Assembly (NCBI GenBank): GCA_028015205.1
Contig: CM051520.1
Span: 7,412,501-7,476,500 of the forward strand
DNA length: 64,000 nucleotides
Reading direction: 5' to 3'
Source: Mytilisepta virgata
Taxonomy: Eukaryota > Mollusca > Bivalvia > Mytilida > Mytilidae
In this document: positions 1-13,100 of the stretch, piece by piece
Numbering within the stretch: position 1 is the first letter of the stretch
Layout of the letters: each line of letters starts with the position of its first letter
Position numbers and translations under genes: made by a program
The notes under the pieces: model-generated
What the model was told of the DNA's origin: nothing
The model's input: only the letters and a program-made list of their open reading frames with translations
Databases searched by the model: none

Positions 1-750
1 TTTTGCACACCCCCCCCCCTTTTTTTTAAAAATGTCAATTTTTACACACAAAAAAATTAAAATTTTCTAAAAATGAAATATATGTGCACATCTGTGCATT
101 AAGGTTAATGCACAGAAAGTTTCATCAAATTCCTTTGAGCGGTTATGGGGTATTTGAGGATAGCAGGTTTTACCCCCCTTTTTTTTGTTAAAAAAATGTC
201 AATTTTTACAAAAAAAAATTAAATTTTACTAAAAATGAAATAAATATTCACACCTGTGCATTAAGGGTAGTGCACAAAGAAAGTTTAAATTCCTTTGAGC
301 GGTTATTGAGTAGTTGAGGATAGAAGTTTTGCCCCCCCCCCCCTTTTTTTGCAAAAATGTCATTTTTTCCAAAAAAAATTTTAAAATTTTCTAAAAATGA
401 AATATATATGCACACCTGTGCATTAAGGTTAATGCACAGAGAAAGTTTCATCAAATTCCTTTGAGCGGTTATGGAGTAGTTGAAAATAGAAGTTTTGCCC
501 CCCTTTTTTTGCAAAAATGTCAATTTTTTCCAAAAAAAAATTTAAATTTTCTAAAAATGAAATATATATGCACACCTGTGCATTAAGGTTAATGCACAGA
601 GAAAGTTTCATCAAAATCCTTTGAGCGGTTTATGAGTAGTTGAGGATAGAAGAAAAGTGTGACGACGCAAGACGCAAGACGACGCAAGACGCAAGACGAC
701 AGATAGTGATCCCTATGTGTCGACCATGCGTTCCGCAGGCGACACAAAAA
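1..750. mobile_element. Tandem-repeat element, left-truncated by window edge
   Basis: About four copies of a 160-166 bp unit. The landmark TCCTTTGAGCGG starts at 131, 291, 457 and (imperfect) 617, giving spacings of 160, 166 and 160. Each unit holds C-runs, T-runs and A-runs. After the last unit comes a GACGCAAGAC microsatellite (about 660-710) and an end with GCAGGCGACACA (734-745). A second copy of the same family, with both ends, lies at 56334-57231. Open frames here are repeat artefacts. Confidence 0.75.
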
Positions 751-1088
751 TGCTGTGATCATTGGAACTACATTTTATCGACTAATGTCTAATGCTATCG
801 AAGAGGCCACACTTCTAGTTTTGGAGACCAATACCATAGGATAGATTTGTAATCTTTCCAAAAAACTTGCCTGTTTACAGCTTCCAAATGACCTATCATA
901 CTGTTGATAACCAAATAACATTTAATGGCCTTCAAACCAAACACCAAGCAGGAAACGATCTTGTTTTTTTTTTTTGGTTTCATCATTAAGGCTACGTAAA
1001 TTCTTTGATGTATAATTTCTATTACTGTGAGTATAAATATCTAAATCCTGCTGACAATAATTTCGTTTCCTTCAAATTGACATTTTAC

Positions 1089-1176
1089 CTTCGATTTCCA
1101 TTTCTGCATTTTCTACTTTCATTCTCTTTTTAGTCTCTTCTTCCTCCATTTCAAACTTTCTTTTCTTCTTTTCCTC
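1089..1176 (-). CDS. ZCCHC8: ZCCHC8 Lys/Glu-rich exon (last seen in window)
   Basis: An 88-nt exon, CTGTAG acceptor and GAAG|GTAAAA donor, phase 0 in and phase 1 out. It reads KKKRKFEMEEEETKKRMKVE and ends ENAEMEIE. Basic then acidic composition matches the KKQK...DMELDSDMEV region of vertebrate ZCCHC8, a likely nuclear-localisation signal. I found no convincing later exon before position 1. Confidence 0.65.
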
Positions 1177-4100
1177 CTACAGTATAATGACTAATGTTAT
1201 CGCTGTAAACTTTTAAACACTTACATTACCAATTTCTGGTTTTTATCTTTTGAAAAGAAAATATTTTCCATGAAAAACCATAATATTTGTAAAAACTGTC
1301 ATTGGCATGCGAGTAAATTTCTATTTCATAAGTTCAGGGCTGAATCTACTTGGGGATGATAGAGACTCTTTCTGAGTCTGACAAGGAAAAGTGAAGATGT
1401 CATTGTCACTTGCTACATACATGTAGTACCGTGTGCATATAAATGATGAGCTTTATTCAATATGTGTACTTTCTATACTTTGTAATGTTTCAAGGGATTC
1501 TGTCTCACTTGTCCCAGCTCTGCTTCAACAAAACAACTTGGTACAAGCAAACTAAAGACACTTACTAAGTTACTCTCAGCAAACCTATCTTTCAAATTGT
1601 ATACAACACACACAACATATTCTTACTTCCTAAAATCAATTCTTTCATTTGCATACTCATCTCGTCCCCTTTTTATCTAGTACTATGGTCTGAAGCTTGC
1701 TTGCTATTGTCTACAGTCAGAATTGTCTTTGTCCAAGAGGTACATGGGCTGACTTGACAAGTAGTTGCTCAGATTATTTCCGTTTATTATTGATCTAAAC
1801 TAGTGGCTCACCTGAGCCTGTATTGCTCACCTGACTTCTATTTGCCCATTTCTTTTGTATCCATAAGGCTGTTAAAAAACACAAAATGTCAAAGTCACCT
1901 TGACATTTGACCTTTCAACTGAAAGAAATGTGGATCATTTGCATGTCCTTCCACATGAGATTCCTGCCAACATGTTACAATTTGGCCATTAGTCATATTG
2001 TTCCCATGGAATCTTTGAGCAGCCGAAACCGTCAGGTTAGCAGATAGATCTCAACCAAAAGCGAACATTTCTTCAAACCAATACTACGAAACACTTATTA
2101 TTCATGGTACTCCAATTTTCATGGATTTCCATGAATTTAGGAAATGGTCTTACTTTGATAAAATACTAAATAGTCATTTTACATGAATTAAGGAACCGAT
2201 CTTACATTGATTAAGCACTAAACAGTCACTTATAAGTCAAAATCAACCTAATGAGATCACTGATTAAACTTGATTAAAGGAAATATAATGGATTGAAAAC
2301 TGTTTATTTTATCCTTCATTTTTAAATATTTTCGCAAATTACAACAGCTTTTCATTTCAACAAAATTAAGAACCCTTTTTGACAATATATGAATACTGAT
2401 GTCAATGAAAATAACTGAATTCACAGTAAGTTAAGTACATGTTAATTTGTTGTTAAGTTTTGTCTCACATCTCCAAGCATTCCCAATTATCTTTCCTTAG
2501 ATCCATCATTTATTAGGAAAAAACATACTATTTTTTCTTTATTTTTTCCTGACAGTGAAACAAAAATTTATCCAATATTTACTTTGTCTGAAAAACCCTG
2601 TCAAAATGCTGAATACTTGCTTATCAAAGGGAAGCAACTCAACAATTTTATGGACTATACAATACTTAATCTAATCACAATAAATGACAATAAAATATAA
2701 ATACATATTTATGTAATCTTTTGAATGTGATAGAACTGTTGATTCAGTACTTACTTACAGAGTTGTAAATTTTTGATTTTTGGAAATTATACTTCATACA
2801 CACCATACCTCATATCCTTTCAGTATTATCCTAATTACCTGATGAAAAATTCTTGTTACCTATCTTCATATTTTTTTTCAATTTATACTTTGAATTTTCA
2901 AACCATAATTTTACAAAAATATTTCATAAATTAAAACCACTTTCCTCCCTATTTTATTTTATTCATAAGGTAAAGTCATACCACCATCATTTCTTGATGC
3001 TGTACTAAAGTTGACTTCAGTTGATGTCGCTGTAATGGAGGGAAATCATAATCCTGATGTTCCTGTAATATATCAAAAAGTAAACTACATCTGTCAATCA
3101 ATGAGATGATTATATTACAGTACTGTGATAGGTGTAGATTGTCACCAATACAAAATACTGGCAAGGTGCAAAAGGTTAATGCCCTCTAAAGTTGAAAGTT
3201 CATTTACTAATTTCTTGTTAGCAGCACATTATCTTCCAATGATGCCAGCAGACATTACTTCAGTGTTCAGGTGCCAGATCAGGGTAAACTGGCTTTGGTT
3301 TGTAATGCATTAACTTATTATTTGCTCCTGAAATGGGCATGGTTGGATAATACAAGACAGATGGAAAGACTGACAGACAACCACAGAGACCAGTATACAG
3401 ACAGTGTCATTCCCATATAGCCACCTTCACTTTGTGTGGTGTTTAAAATAATCTATTGTTTTAAATAAACTACTATATCTATATTGCAATATTGTAATTT
3501 CTCAAATTAATACAAAACTTACAAAATGACTATAATGTAAGACTAATTATAAATATAGATTCTCCTTCAGGTACGAGTGAGTTATGGAATTTCTCCACCC
3601 GAGATAAATTTTCGATTTTCAACACACAAGCTTTTGCGAGCGTGTTAAAATCTAAAATTTAATTATTGAGGGTGGAGAAATTCCATAAATCAAGAGTAAA
3701 TTGAAGGAGAATCTGTTTCGCCTATGATTTTTGATAAAAACCTCAAGAAAATGTCGTTGCCATGTAGTTTGTTTACATAGGTGTCATTTCGGGACTTCTC
3801 TAGTTTATCGTTCCAATAACTGTAGAAAAAACTGCGGTAATTCCCACATAGAAATTTAAACACCAGGAAGTGGTTAAAAATATTGTGTATTTTTATCCCA
3901 CCGATTAAACACGTCAAGAATAGCAGAATAAGATATATACATTAGTTGTCATAGAATATCACTAGGAAAAAATTTATACAGTGACTTTTAATTATACTGA
4001 TTCTCATATTGTCCATGTTTAAATTTATTTCTGAATTTATAGTATTTTATTTTGTGACTTCATATTCAGAAGTGTGCCTGATACCACAAATCAAATCATT

Positions 4101-7100
4101 GTCATAACTACGTACATGTGATTACATTTTTACAATGTAAAAAAAAATAAACAATGTTTTAAAACTGTTTTTACTAACATCCATTTAATGAAATCTTCAA
4201 CAATGTGTGCATGGTTATCTAAGTGACATACTATCACAACTTTTAAATTTTATATAAATTCCTATTTTTGATGACATAATTTACACAATACTATTCCATA
4301 AGAATATTTACATCTACCATTGAATCATCCAATTCAACAGTAAATCCTGGATATTCTATAATCTTTTCAGCATCAATCTGTGCTGTAAATAGACAAATAT
4401 ACAGATCGTAGTAAAAAATTTAAAATCTCCTCAGATAAATATATAGACATATATTTAAGGCAGATCATTACTCACTGTCAGCCGGGACAAAGATAACAAA
4501 AATTTGAGAGAAATCTCTTACATATTTAAATAAACTTCCTAACATTAATTGATGAACTTTTTTTTAAATAACTGCTAATTATCTTTCTCTCAATATATTT
4601 TAGCAGGCTTGTGCTCATATTCAAACATTTCCAACAGTCTAAGGGAAACAACTCTAAATAAATTCGAACAAAAAATTATAAACATTAACTAAAAATAAAC
4701 ATATGACAATTTTAGTCAGTCAATAATTTATGAACTAAATTGTAAGGGTTCCAAAATCTGCAACAGAAAATAAGGCTCCTTACCAGTGAGAAAACGAGAT
4801 AAAAAATTTGAACAAGGTCCAGATATTTCCTAGTGCCACACATTACTTTCTATTCATTATGTAACATAATCTTATTTTTTATTGTAATTAATGATTTCGT
4901 TTGATTTTGTGTATCAAATCAGTGTTTCAACTGACTGAGTTTTAGCGACATGACCAAAAGGAAAATTCTGTTCTAAGGAAATAATGCATGTATGTCTTAC
5001 GTTCCTGTTGCCTTTCTTCATTAACTTCACCATCTTCCATACTCTGTCCTGTAATATCTACTTCTGTAAGTAAATATGTCAATAAATTATTGCTCCATCA
5101 GTCATCTATTGTTAAAACATTTATATGTTATGAAATTTCTTCTTTACTTATATGAAAATATTTTTCAGTACTACATGTATTAAAATAATTGCATACATTG
5201 TCCTTCCCTATACAACCATATCAAACGTTAATATTTAAGTACTGTTTATTTGTAATCAGCAACTATTTTCGAAATTAAAATAATAAAGGGCTTCAATAAA
5301 TGCAGACTGATACGACCGCAACATATTGGCTGTTAAAAAAATTAAAGCAAGTGTAGACACACTATTATGCTTTACCCCATAAAGTGTTGGATATTATAAT
5401 ATACATTGCACAGAAATATTGGACCTACCACAAAAAACCAGATAAAAAACAAAATTTAGATATTCATGCTGCATTGAATTTTTGGCCCCTTTAACCCTGG
5501 TATCTCTAAAACTGTAGAAGATAGGAAAAATCTGTTGATATACTACTAAAAGCACCTGTCAAGATAAATTAAAAGAAAAAATCTCCAATGAAATTGGATC
5601 AAAAATCAAAATTTTAGGTTTCTTCTAAAATTGCTAAATTTGACCCTTTGTATCTGGGAAACAATAAAACATAGAAAACATTTGTTGAAAAACTAATGAA
5701 AGAGCTCATCCAGGTGAATAAAAGAAAAAATCCCCATTGAAATCAGATGAAAAATATAAAGTTTAGGTGTCCTGCAAAATAGCTAATTCTGGCCCATTTA
5801 ATCCCTTTTATCTTTGCAACGACAAATGTTACACAAAAATGCACAGAGTAACTTTTATTGTATTTCTTATGACAAACCATTTTAAAAAAAAATCATCAAA
5901 ATCAGGGAAAGAAAATAATTCTGAAAATTAAGGTTTGTACTTTTTTCCTAACATCCCCAACCCCTAACCTTATATCTTTTAAACAGCAAGAGATATAAAA
6001 TAGAACAAAACTAAATGATAGATGGATGGATGAATTATTGTTTAACGTCCGGTGTCAACCAGGTGCATATCAGGACAAGAACATGTTAATATGATAATGA
6101 AGCCAGATTTTTAATGTGCTAGCTCACAAGGTAACTGTCCGCAGGAAGACATATCACCCCACTCGGACACATTATACTGACTCCGAGCCGACCAGTTGAT
6201 CTTAGATCTTACTCCTAGATGCCGCTTGCCGAAAAGACCAATTTAAATGTCTTTGGTTTGACCCGGCCGGGGATCGAACCCACGACCACGAGACCACCGG
6301 GGCTGTTCAAAATCAAATGAGTGGAAACCTAACTGTTAACGGACCACGACACCTAAAGGCTCATACCATAATATGTCTGCACATATATCAGGTCATATAA
6401 AAACAGCAAAACACAGTATAGGTTCAAATGGCTTTTTGTTTTTAACAAAATGAAGTAAAATACACCTTAAACGTTCCTTAGTTCTAAAGGTTACTGCTAC
6501 ATATTTGTTTATTTTCAATTTTTTACTTTTTTTTTAAATAGCAAAACCTTGAAAGAACCATATTCCAAACTTATTCATTCAATGTTATCTGATAATTAAT
6601 TGGTCTATATTTACTATTAATTATACCTTTTCCATGTTTATCAAACAACACAAGACCTGACACCTGTTTTTTAGCTTCTTCCAACCAACCAGGTGGATAA
6701 CCTAACATTCTCATACGATATACATAAAGTGGTATCTGTTTTGATGATATACCCAATGCTTCTCGAAGTTTATCACTGCAAGTAACAAGAAAAGAAAAGG
6801 TAAAAAAAAATACATTCACTTTATCCTGCAAACAATACTGATCAAATTAGTAATAAAGGTGTATGTTCTTTTTCAAAGTAACTCACCTTTCCATTAATTT
6901 TAAGTATTTTATTTTCTTCTGAAAAGCACCAGTTACCATAAACTGAGTCATTGTTCATACTTAAGTAAACTATATATTTCAATTATGTGTTAATATTTTG
7001 TTGTTTTCATTTGGACAAACATTCTTTATGCTGAAATTTTATTATACATTTTAACTATAAATCTCTTGATCAGCAATAAAAGTACTCTTCATTTCTTTGG

Positions 7101-10100
7101 GTATACAGTGTATGTTAAGTGCTTTTAGGATTTACATTTATACAAAGGCCCTTTTTATAATTATATGTATACATGTATTTACGGACAATATACTGTTAAT
7201 TTGGAAATGTAACAGGACAGAGAATGTGAAAAATCCAAATTTCATCGTGATATTTGCTTGTTACATTCAATTACATAAATAATCTCACAATACTGTCTCT
7301 TAACAAATACTTGTAACAATAAATCCTCACAAAAAACATTCCGATTTACATTATAACATACAATAGATCTAACCTTATTTGTCCTGGTCTGAAAGCTGCA
7401 TATGTTGGATCAATTTCATCCTTGTGATATCTGGACCTATAAATACATAAAAAAGTGTTAAATTTTATCTTTATCCTTTATGACAATAGATACTTTTGTT
7501 GTACATGTATGTACAATCCAATAAATTACAAGACTAAATGAATTTTAACCCACAGGAAGTAACCCTTGCACGATGGCTTCCCTGACAAGATGGCAGACTT
7601 GAGTGGCTACTTCTTTGTTAATGCTTTAGAGCATTAATTTTGGGTCATTTATTCTTTATTTGAAAAAAAAATGTTAATAAAATACATGTAGGTTCTCTTC
7701 GCAATCTTTTTAGTTTTTGAATAAAAATGCGAAGATTTGGTAGCAAACAGGGGTTTCCGCGGCTGCATATGTTGAAATTCTTCAAATATTGTTAAAATCG
7801 CTCTAAATATGCAATTTTGTAATAAAAAATTTTAAAAATTATTTCAAGAAATAAACTCCCAATCATCGATGTCCATTCCAATCAATTTTGGACAAATTTG
7901 ATCGAATGTGAAATCCCTTCAAATCTCATTGAATCCCTTTATCTATTTTTTTAATTTCTAAAATAGTCGCTGATTACAAATATACAGTACTTAAATATTA
8001 ACGTTTGATACGAAAGAGATACTTTCCTGGCATCCAATCTTGCCAAAAACTTTCTAAAATTCATTTTCCTAACTTTAAAATCCTATAAAATAATCAAATT
8101 TTGGTCTTTTTTCACATGTTTTTGTGTAAAAGATCTGCCATTGTTTTATCTTAATCCAGGTTTCAAATATAAGAATGATAAATCTTGATGTTTGCTCCAA
8201 GAGCGGGAAATATAAACCCTATGTGACATTCCCAGTCGTCAGCGAGTATACTCCAGAATCCTGGTACACCGGGACTCGTCAGCGAAAGGGTTAAACCAAT
8301 AAAATTGTGACAGTTTAAGAAAGAAAAAGAATGCTCAAATTTTTATTTCTTACCAACTTAAATTTAAATAGCATTTGTTCTTTATATACAATGTAACTAT
8401 GTTATTAGATTTATGACAAGACGAGCCCAGACTACTTTGAAATAACTACTATAAATCAACTCTGTATCTGTATTTTTCTGTTTAAGCTTACGTATCCTCA
8501 AAATAAATACATAATTCTATTGATGACAAACGATCAGTTGGATACCATGAACCTGTAATAATACTTATATCATATCATACTGTTTTGAATTACCCTGTTA
8601 ATTTCTGGTTCTGTGAACTTTTATCTAGAAACTCAGCTTTGTTCTTTTTTATTCGTTGAAAATCTTTAGCTTCTTTACATTCTGAGATCATGTGATCACC
8701 GCCACAGTTAAAACAACTAGCCTTTGGCCTGAAAAGATTCAAATATATTCATGTTTCAATTAAAAGAGATAAAAGTACACACTCTATATTCTCCAATGTT
8801 ACAGTTTATTTCACAATAGCTTCTTATTAAAAGGTTGCTACTCAGGTCATGTGACACAGTCTGGATCAGATTTCAGCAACTTTTATTCCTTAAACTAATT
8901 CATACCTTGTGAATATTTTAAAAGTCCAGAGCTGACAGTCTAATAGAATAATAAAATAAATATCAGACACCTAATTCCTTCTATACAATATGTACTTCTG
9001 GATAAACTTTCATCTGGCATGCACATGACCAAATATAAAACTTGCTATAAAACCAATTATTTCCCTCATTAAAATGGAAATAATTCAGTAACGTGAAAAT
9101 TAAACTATTGTTTCTACAAAACAAGTCTGATATTAAAATATAATTAATCTCCAGCAGGTTATAGAAGTTAGGCTCATACTTAATATAAGGTATAACACTG
9201 ATGAATTATTGTTTAACATACAGTGGCAGCCATTAGGTGCATATCAAGACGATAACATGTTGAAATGATATGAATATGGTCCCTGCTTTGTACTAGACAG
9301 AAACGCTGAGCCAGACATTTAACTTGCTAGCTCACGAAGTAACTGTCCGCAGTCAGACATATTATACTGGCTTCGAGCCGACCAGTCCTTTACTTTTACT
9401 CCTGGATGCCTCATGCTTGGCGAAGCAGCAGCAAATAGCAATTTTAAAGTCTCCTGTTTGACACGACCTTCCACACTCGAAGTGAGCTTGCTACCACGAG
9501 GCCGCTGAGGCAGTTAAGTAGTACATAAACATTTTAATGTCCGAAATATTAAATGAAATAATTCAAGTGCTCTTTTTGGGTTGACATCCTGGTTTTAAAA
9601 TTGTCAACAATGCTATAAAATCAATACATATGACAATTATCCGCAGGGGGAATATCAACTGCATGCCTAAGAATTTACTATTCTAGACAATGTTCACAAT
9701 ATTTATGCAATATCATAATAGGAATGTACCTTTCAGGCCTAGCCTTTACTGTTTCCTCTTCATCAAATGGTAAAGGATCTAGGAAATATTGTTCAAATCT
9801 TTTGGTTCAGGAAAACTTTAAAGCAGGATAATGATACATAATATAGTAAAACTCCTGTAGTGATAAAATTAATTTATAATAAATAAAACCTGGTTTTTTT
9901 TGCCAAGTTATCAGGCTTTCTCAAAACTGCCGATTTATAACAGTTACTCATAAAAAAGACAATAAGAAGACATATAAAGACTGTCAAGAGTAAATACTGT
10001 AACACATGATAACCCAAAAGCAAGGGACATATTGATGTTTAATTTCATACTCTTTACCAAAGTCCAGTCTATATCTTGACACTGCCATCTTCATAAGTAA

Positions 10101-13100
10101 CTGTTATAAATCGAAACTTTGACCAGCTGAGTTGAAACTTGTTTGTAAACATTACAATAAATATTCATTATAAGATTTTCTTTACACAAATACATGTTTG
10201 GTTAAAATCAGCCATCAAGCAATATGAATGAGGCTTTTTAGCTAACTCATTAAGTTCATTTGAAAAGAGATACATAGCTGTTGAAAATACATTTATCTTT
10301 GTTCATGTGTTGTTTCTTTGAAGAACTTTTTTGGAATATTTTCTTGCTTTCCTGATGTTAACTGAATAAGTACATTTATTAAAAGGCAAGGATACTTGGG
10401 TATTTCCCAGCTATCTGTTAATGAAGGATTCAAGTTTACTAAAGGCCAACCTAACGTGTCTATCTGGAAGAACTGATGAAATTGTGAACAACCAATTATC
10501 TGGAATAAAAAAAAAATTGAATTCTATATTAACCATTCAATAACATACGAGTTATTGATGAGATTCTGAACTTTAATATCTTTTTTTCTGAAATCATGGT
10601 TGGTTAGCAGAAATATTGAGTCTTTTACATGTATCTTAAATTGTTTTTGTTTTTGTTTTTATTATCTTTTCGGTATATTTTATGTTTTGTCACTGATCTT
10701 TTTCATTTATTTAATAACAATGCCGATATAATCATCTGGTTCTACAAACATCACCGACTGATTCTTATATGAAAAACTACTGGCTTTAATTAAATACATA
10801 CATATCAAATGATCATATACGGGTATGTCTTGAATGTCAGTAGGGTTCAATCTTTTGGAAACAAAACTTGCCCAACAAGATCATATTAGTTTGTGGTGAT
10901 GTCACATCAATGAATCACATATAGAAAATGGAAAATCTGCTTTTCTTGCTTTAGGGAATTTTTAAAAGCAACAGAAAATGCAAAAATTAGATATGAAAGA
11001 AAAATAGATGTATTAATAGTTTTAAAAGACATATTCAAAGATATTTTACAGAATTTTCTGATAGGTGACTATCTAAAAGATCTTTTAAAAAACCTTATTA
11101 ATTTGTTCAATAGTTTCAGGAATACTTTTGTACCACTTTTCTTTACTCATTTGGCAATTTTTTTTATATTAACTGTGATGTTGATATGAGCTTGTTCATG
11201 TATGTCGATATGTATTTACTTACTGCATGTGATGTTGATATAAGCTTGTACATGCATGTCTGTATGTATTTACTTACTGCATGTGATGTTGATATGAGCT
11301 TGTACTTCTATATGCATTTACTTACTGCATATGATGTTGATATGAGCTTGTACATGTATGTCTATATGTATTTACTTACTGCATGTGATGTTGATATGAG
11401 CTTGTACTTCTATATGCATTTACTTACTGTATATGATGTTGATATGAGCTTGTACATGTATGTCTATATGTATTTACTTACTGCATGTGATGACCACAGT
11501 AATTTTGTTCTTTGAGATGACTTAAGTTTCTCATTGATGTCTACACAAGTTAATGTCGTGGGCTGGAAAACATGAGAAAAAATGTTTTTAATAATACCAG
11601 ATATCAAAAGTAATAATAATTATAGTCTTTTAACTCACTGTACATTTTTTGTGTGCAGTATTCTAAAAATTCCTATACAAATTATTCGAAGATACACACA
11701 ATGTACCTCATTCACTGAATATTTAGTTATACCTAATCTGACTCACTAGTGGTATTTTGTTTTATGATTAGCAAATCATACCTTCAATGAATATGGTCTA
11801 GGCTAATTACTATAAACATTTAGCAATCATGTGTATTGGAAATTCTGGTAATGAGGAGGCTTTTCAAGATGAAATAATTATGTGTTGAAAGATCTTGTAA
11901 CATGACTTAATATACTCTTTGTTTAGTTGGGGTTTTATGCTGTTTATCAGCACATTTGGCTATTTTGTGGCGGCCAGTATTTATTGGTATAGGAAGTCGG
12001 ATACCCTGGGAGAACCACCATCCTTCCATAGGAAAATTGGCAATCCCTGTCAATTAAGATCGGAGTCGAACACACCCCACCACAGGTGAGATTCAAACTC
12101 ACAACCTCAGTGTTGACAGGCTAGTCATCATTTAGTCATGACGAACTACCTACACCACTCAGCCACCGAGGTCTCCTTTAATAAACTGTACACAAGAGGT
12201 TCCCTCAGGGAGATTTAGTTTCATGAAATGCCAAACAGCAAACCAAATGAACTTGAAGTAGGTAGCCAGAAGTTCTTACTAAAGAAATATGATAATGAAT
12301 TATTAGACAGAAAACACAGAAGTATTTACTACAGGATCTAATAACATTATTTCTCTACTTCCCATTCAAACTGGTCCTGATCAGTTTTACATATTCTTAT
12401 AAACCATGTACTGATTAAACTGTAGCATGTAATTTTCAATAAAATCTGTTTGGAATGTATCTAATCACTTTACCCTATTTATAATGAAAACTGAACAATC
12501 TTAAAGGTTAAACTTCAAATTTTAAAATGCTTAGAAGCTTAGAAGCTAGTCTGCAAATTTAACAACTTTGAGTATATAAATATTGTAATTAAGTTGAGGT
12601 TGCAGAACATATATTTACCAACCAAGAAAAGAAGCTAATTACCAATCAAGAATAGAAGCTAAAAGTACTAATGATTTTGCTGGACAAGAAACTAGAAATA
12701 CTTACAGGAAGGTCCAAGTCTGGTAACTGTGACTTATCAAACATATCTTTATAAAGTAAACCGCTTATAAAATTCTCTATGTATGATCTATATTTCCTGT
12801 AAGCAAAGAAGAAAATGTTCTGAACAACTTAATGCTCCCAGCAGACTGCATCACTCATTTTCATTAAATATGCCTATCACTGATTTCAATTCAGTGGAAT
12901 ATTTACCCAGTAAGTCCAATAAATGAATTTCTAGATTCTAATCCTAATTTTTTATTAAACTGAGGCAGAAGGTACAATTCTTGAATAGCACCAACTAAAG
13001 ACAGAATCCATGTAAGTTTGGTTCCAACTAACTCAGTGATTTTGGACATAAGAATACTTAAGAGGTTCATGCCACCTTAAACTAAGTTTGACTGCGGAAA

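Noticed and set aside
248..614. Short minus-strand ORFs at the left edge, and similar ones at 56320-57026
   Set aside because: They are the 160-166 bp repeat unit; the peptides recur with the repeat (SLCINLNAQVCIY).
11186..11515. 109-codon plus-strand ORF
   Set aside because: It is the 54/48-bp minisatellite read in one frame, inside a ZCCHC8 intron, with no unique sequence.
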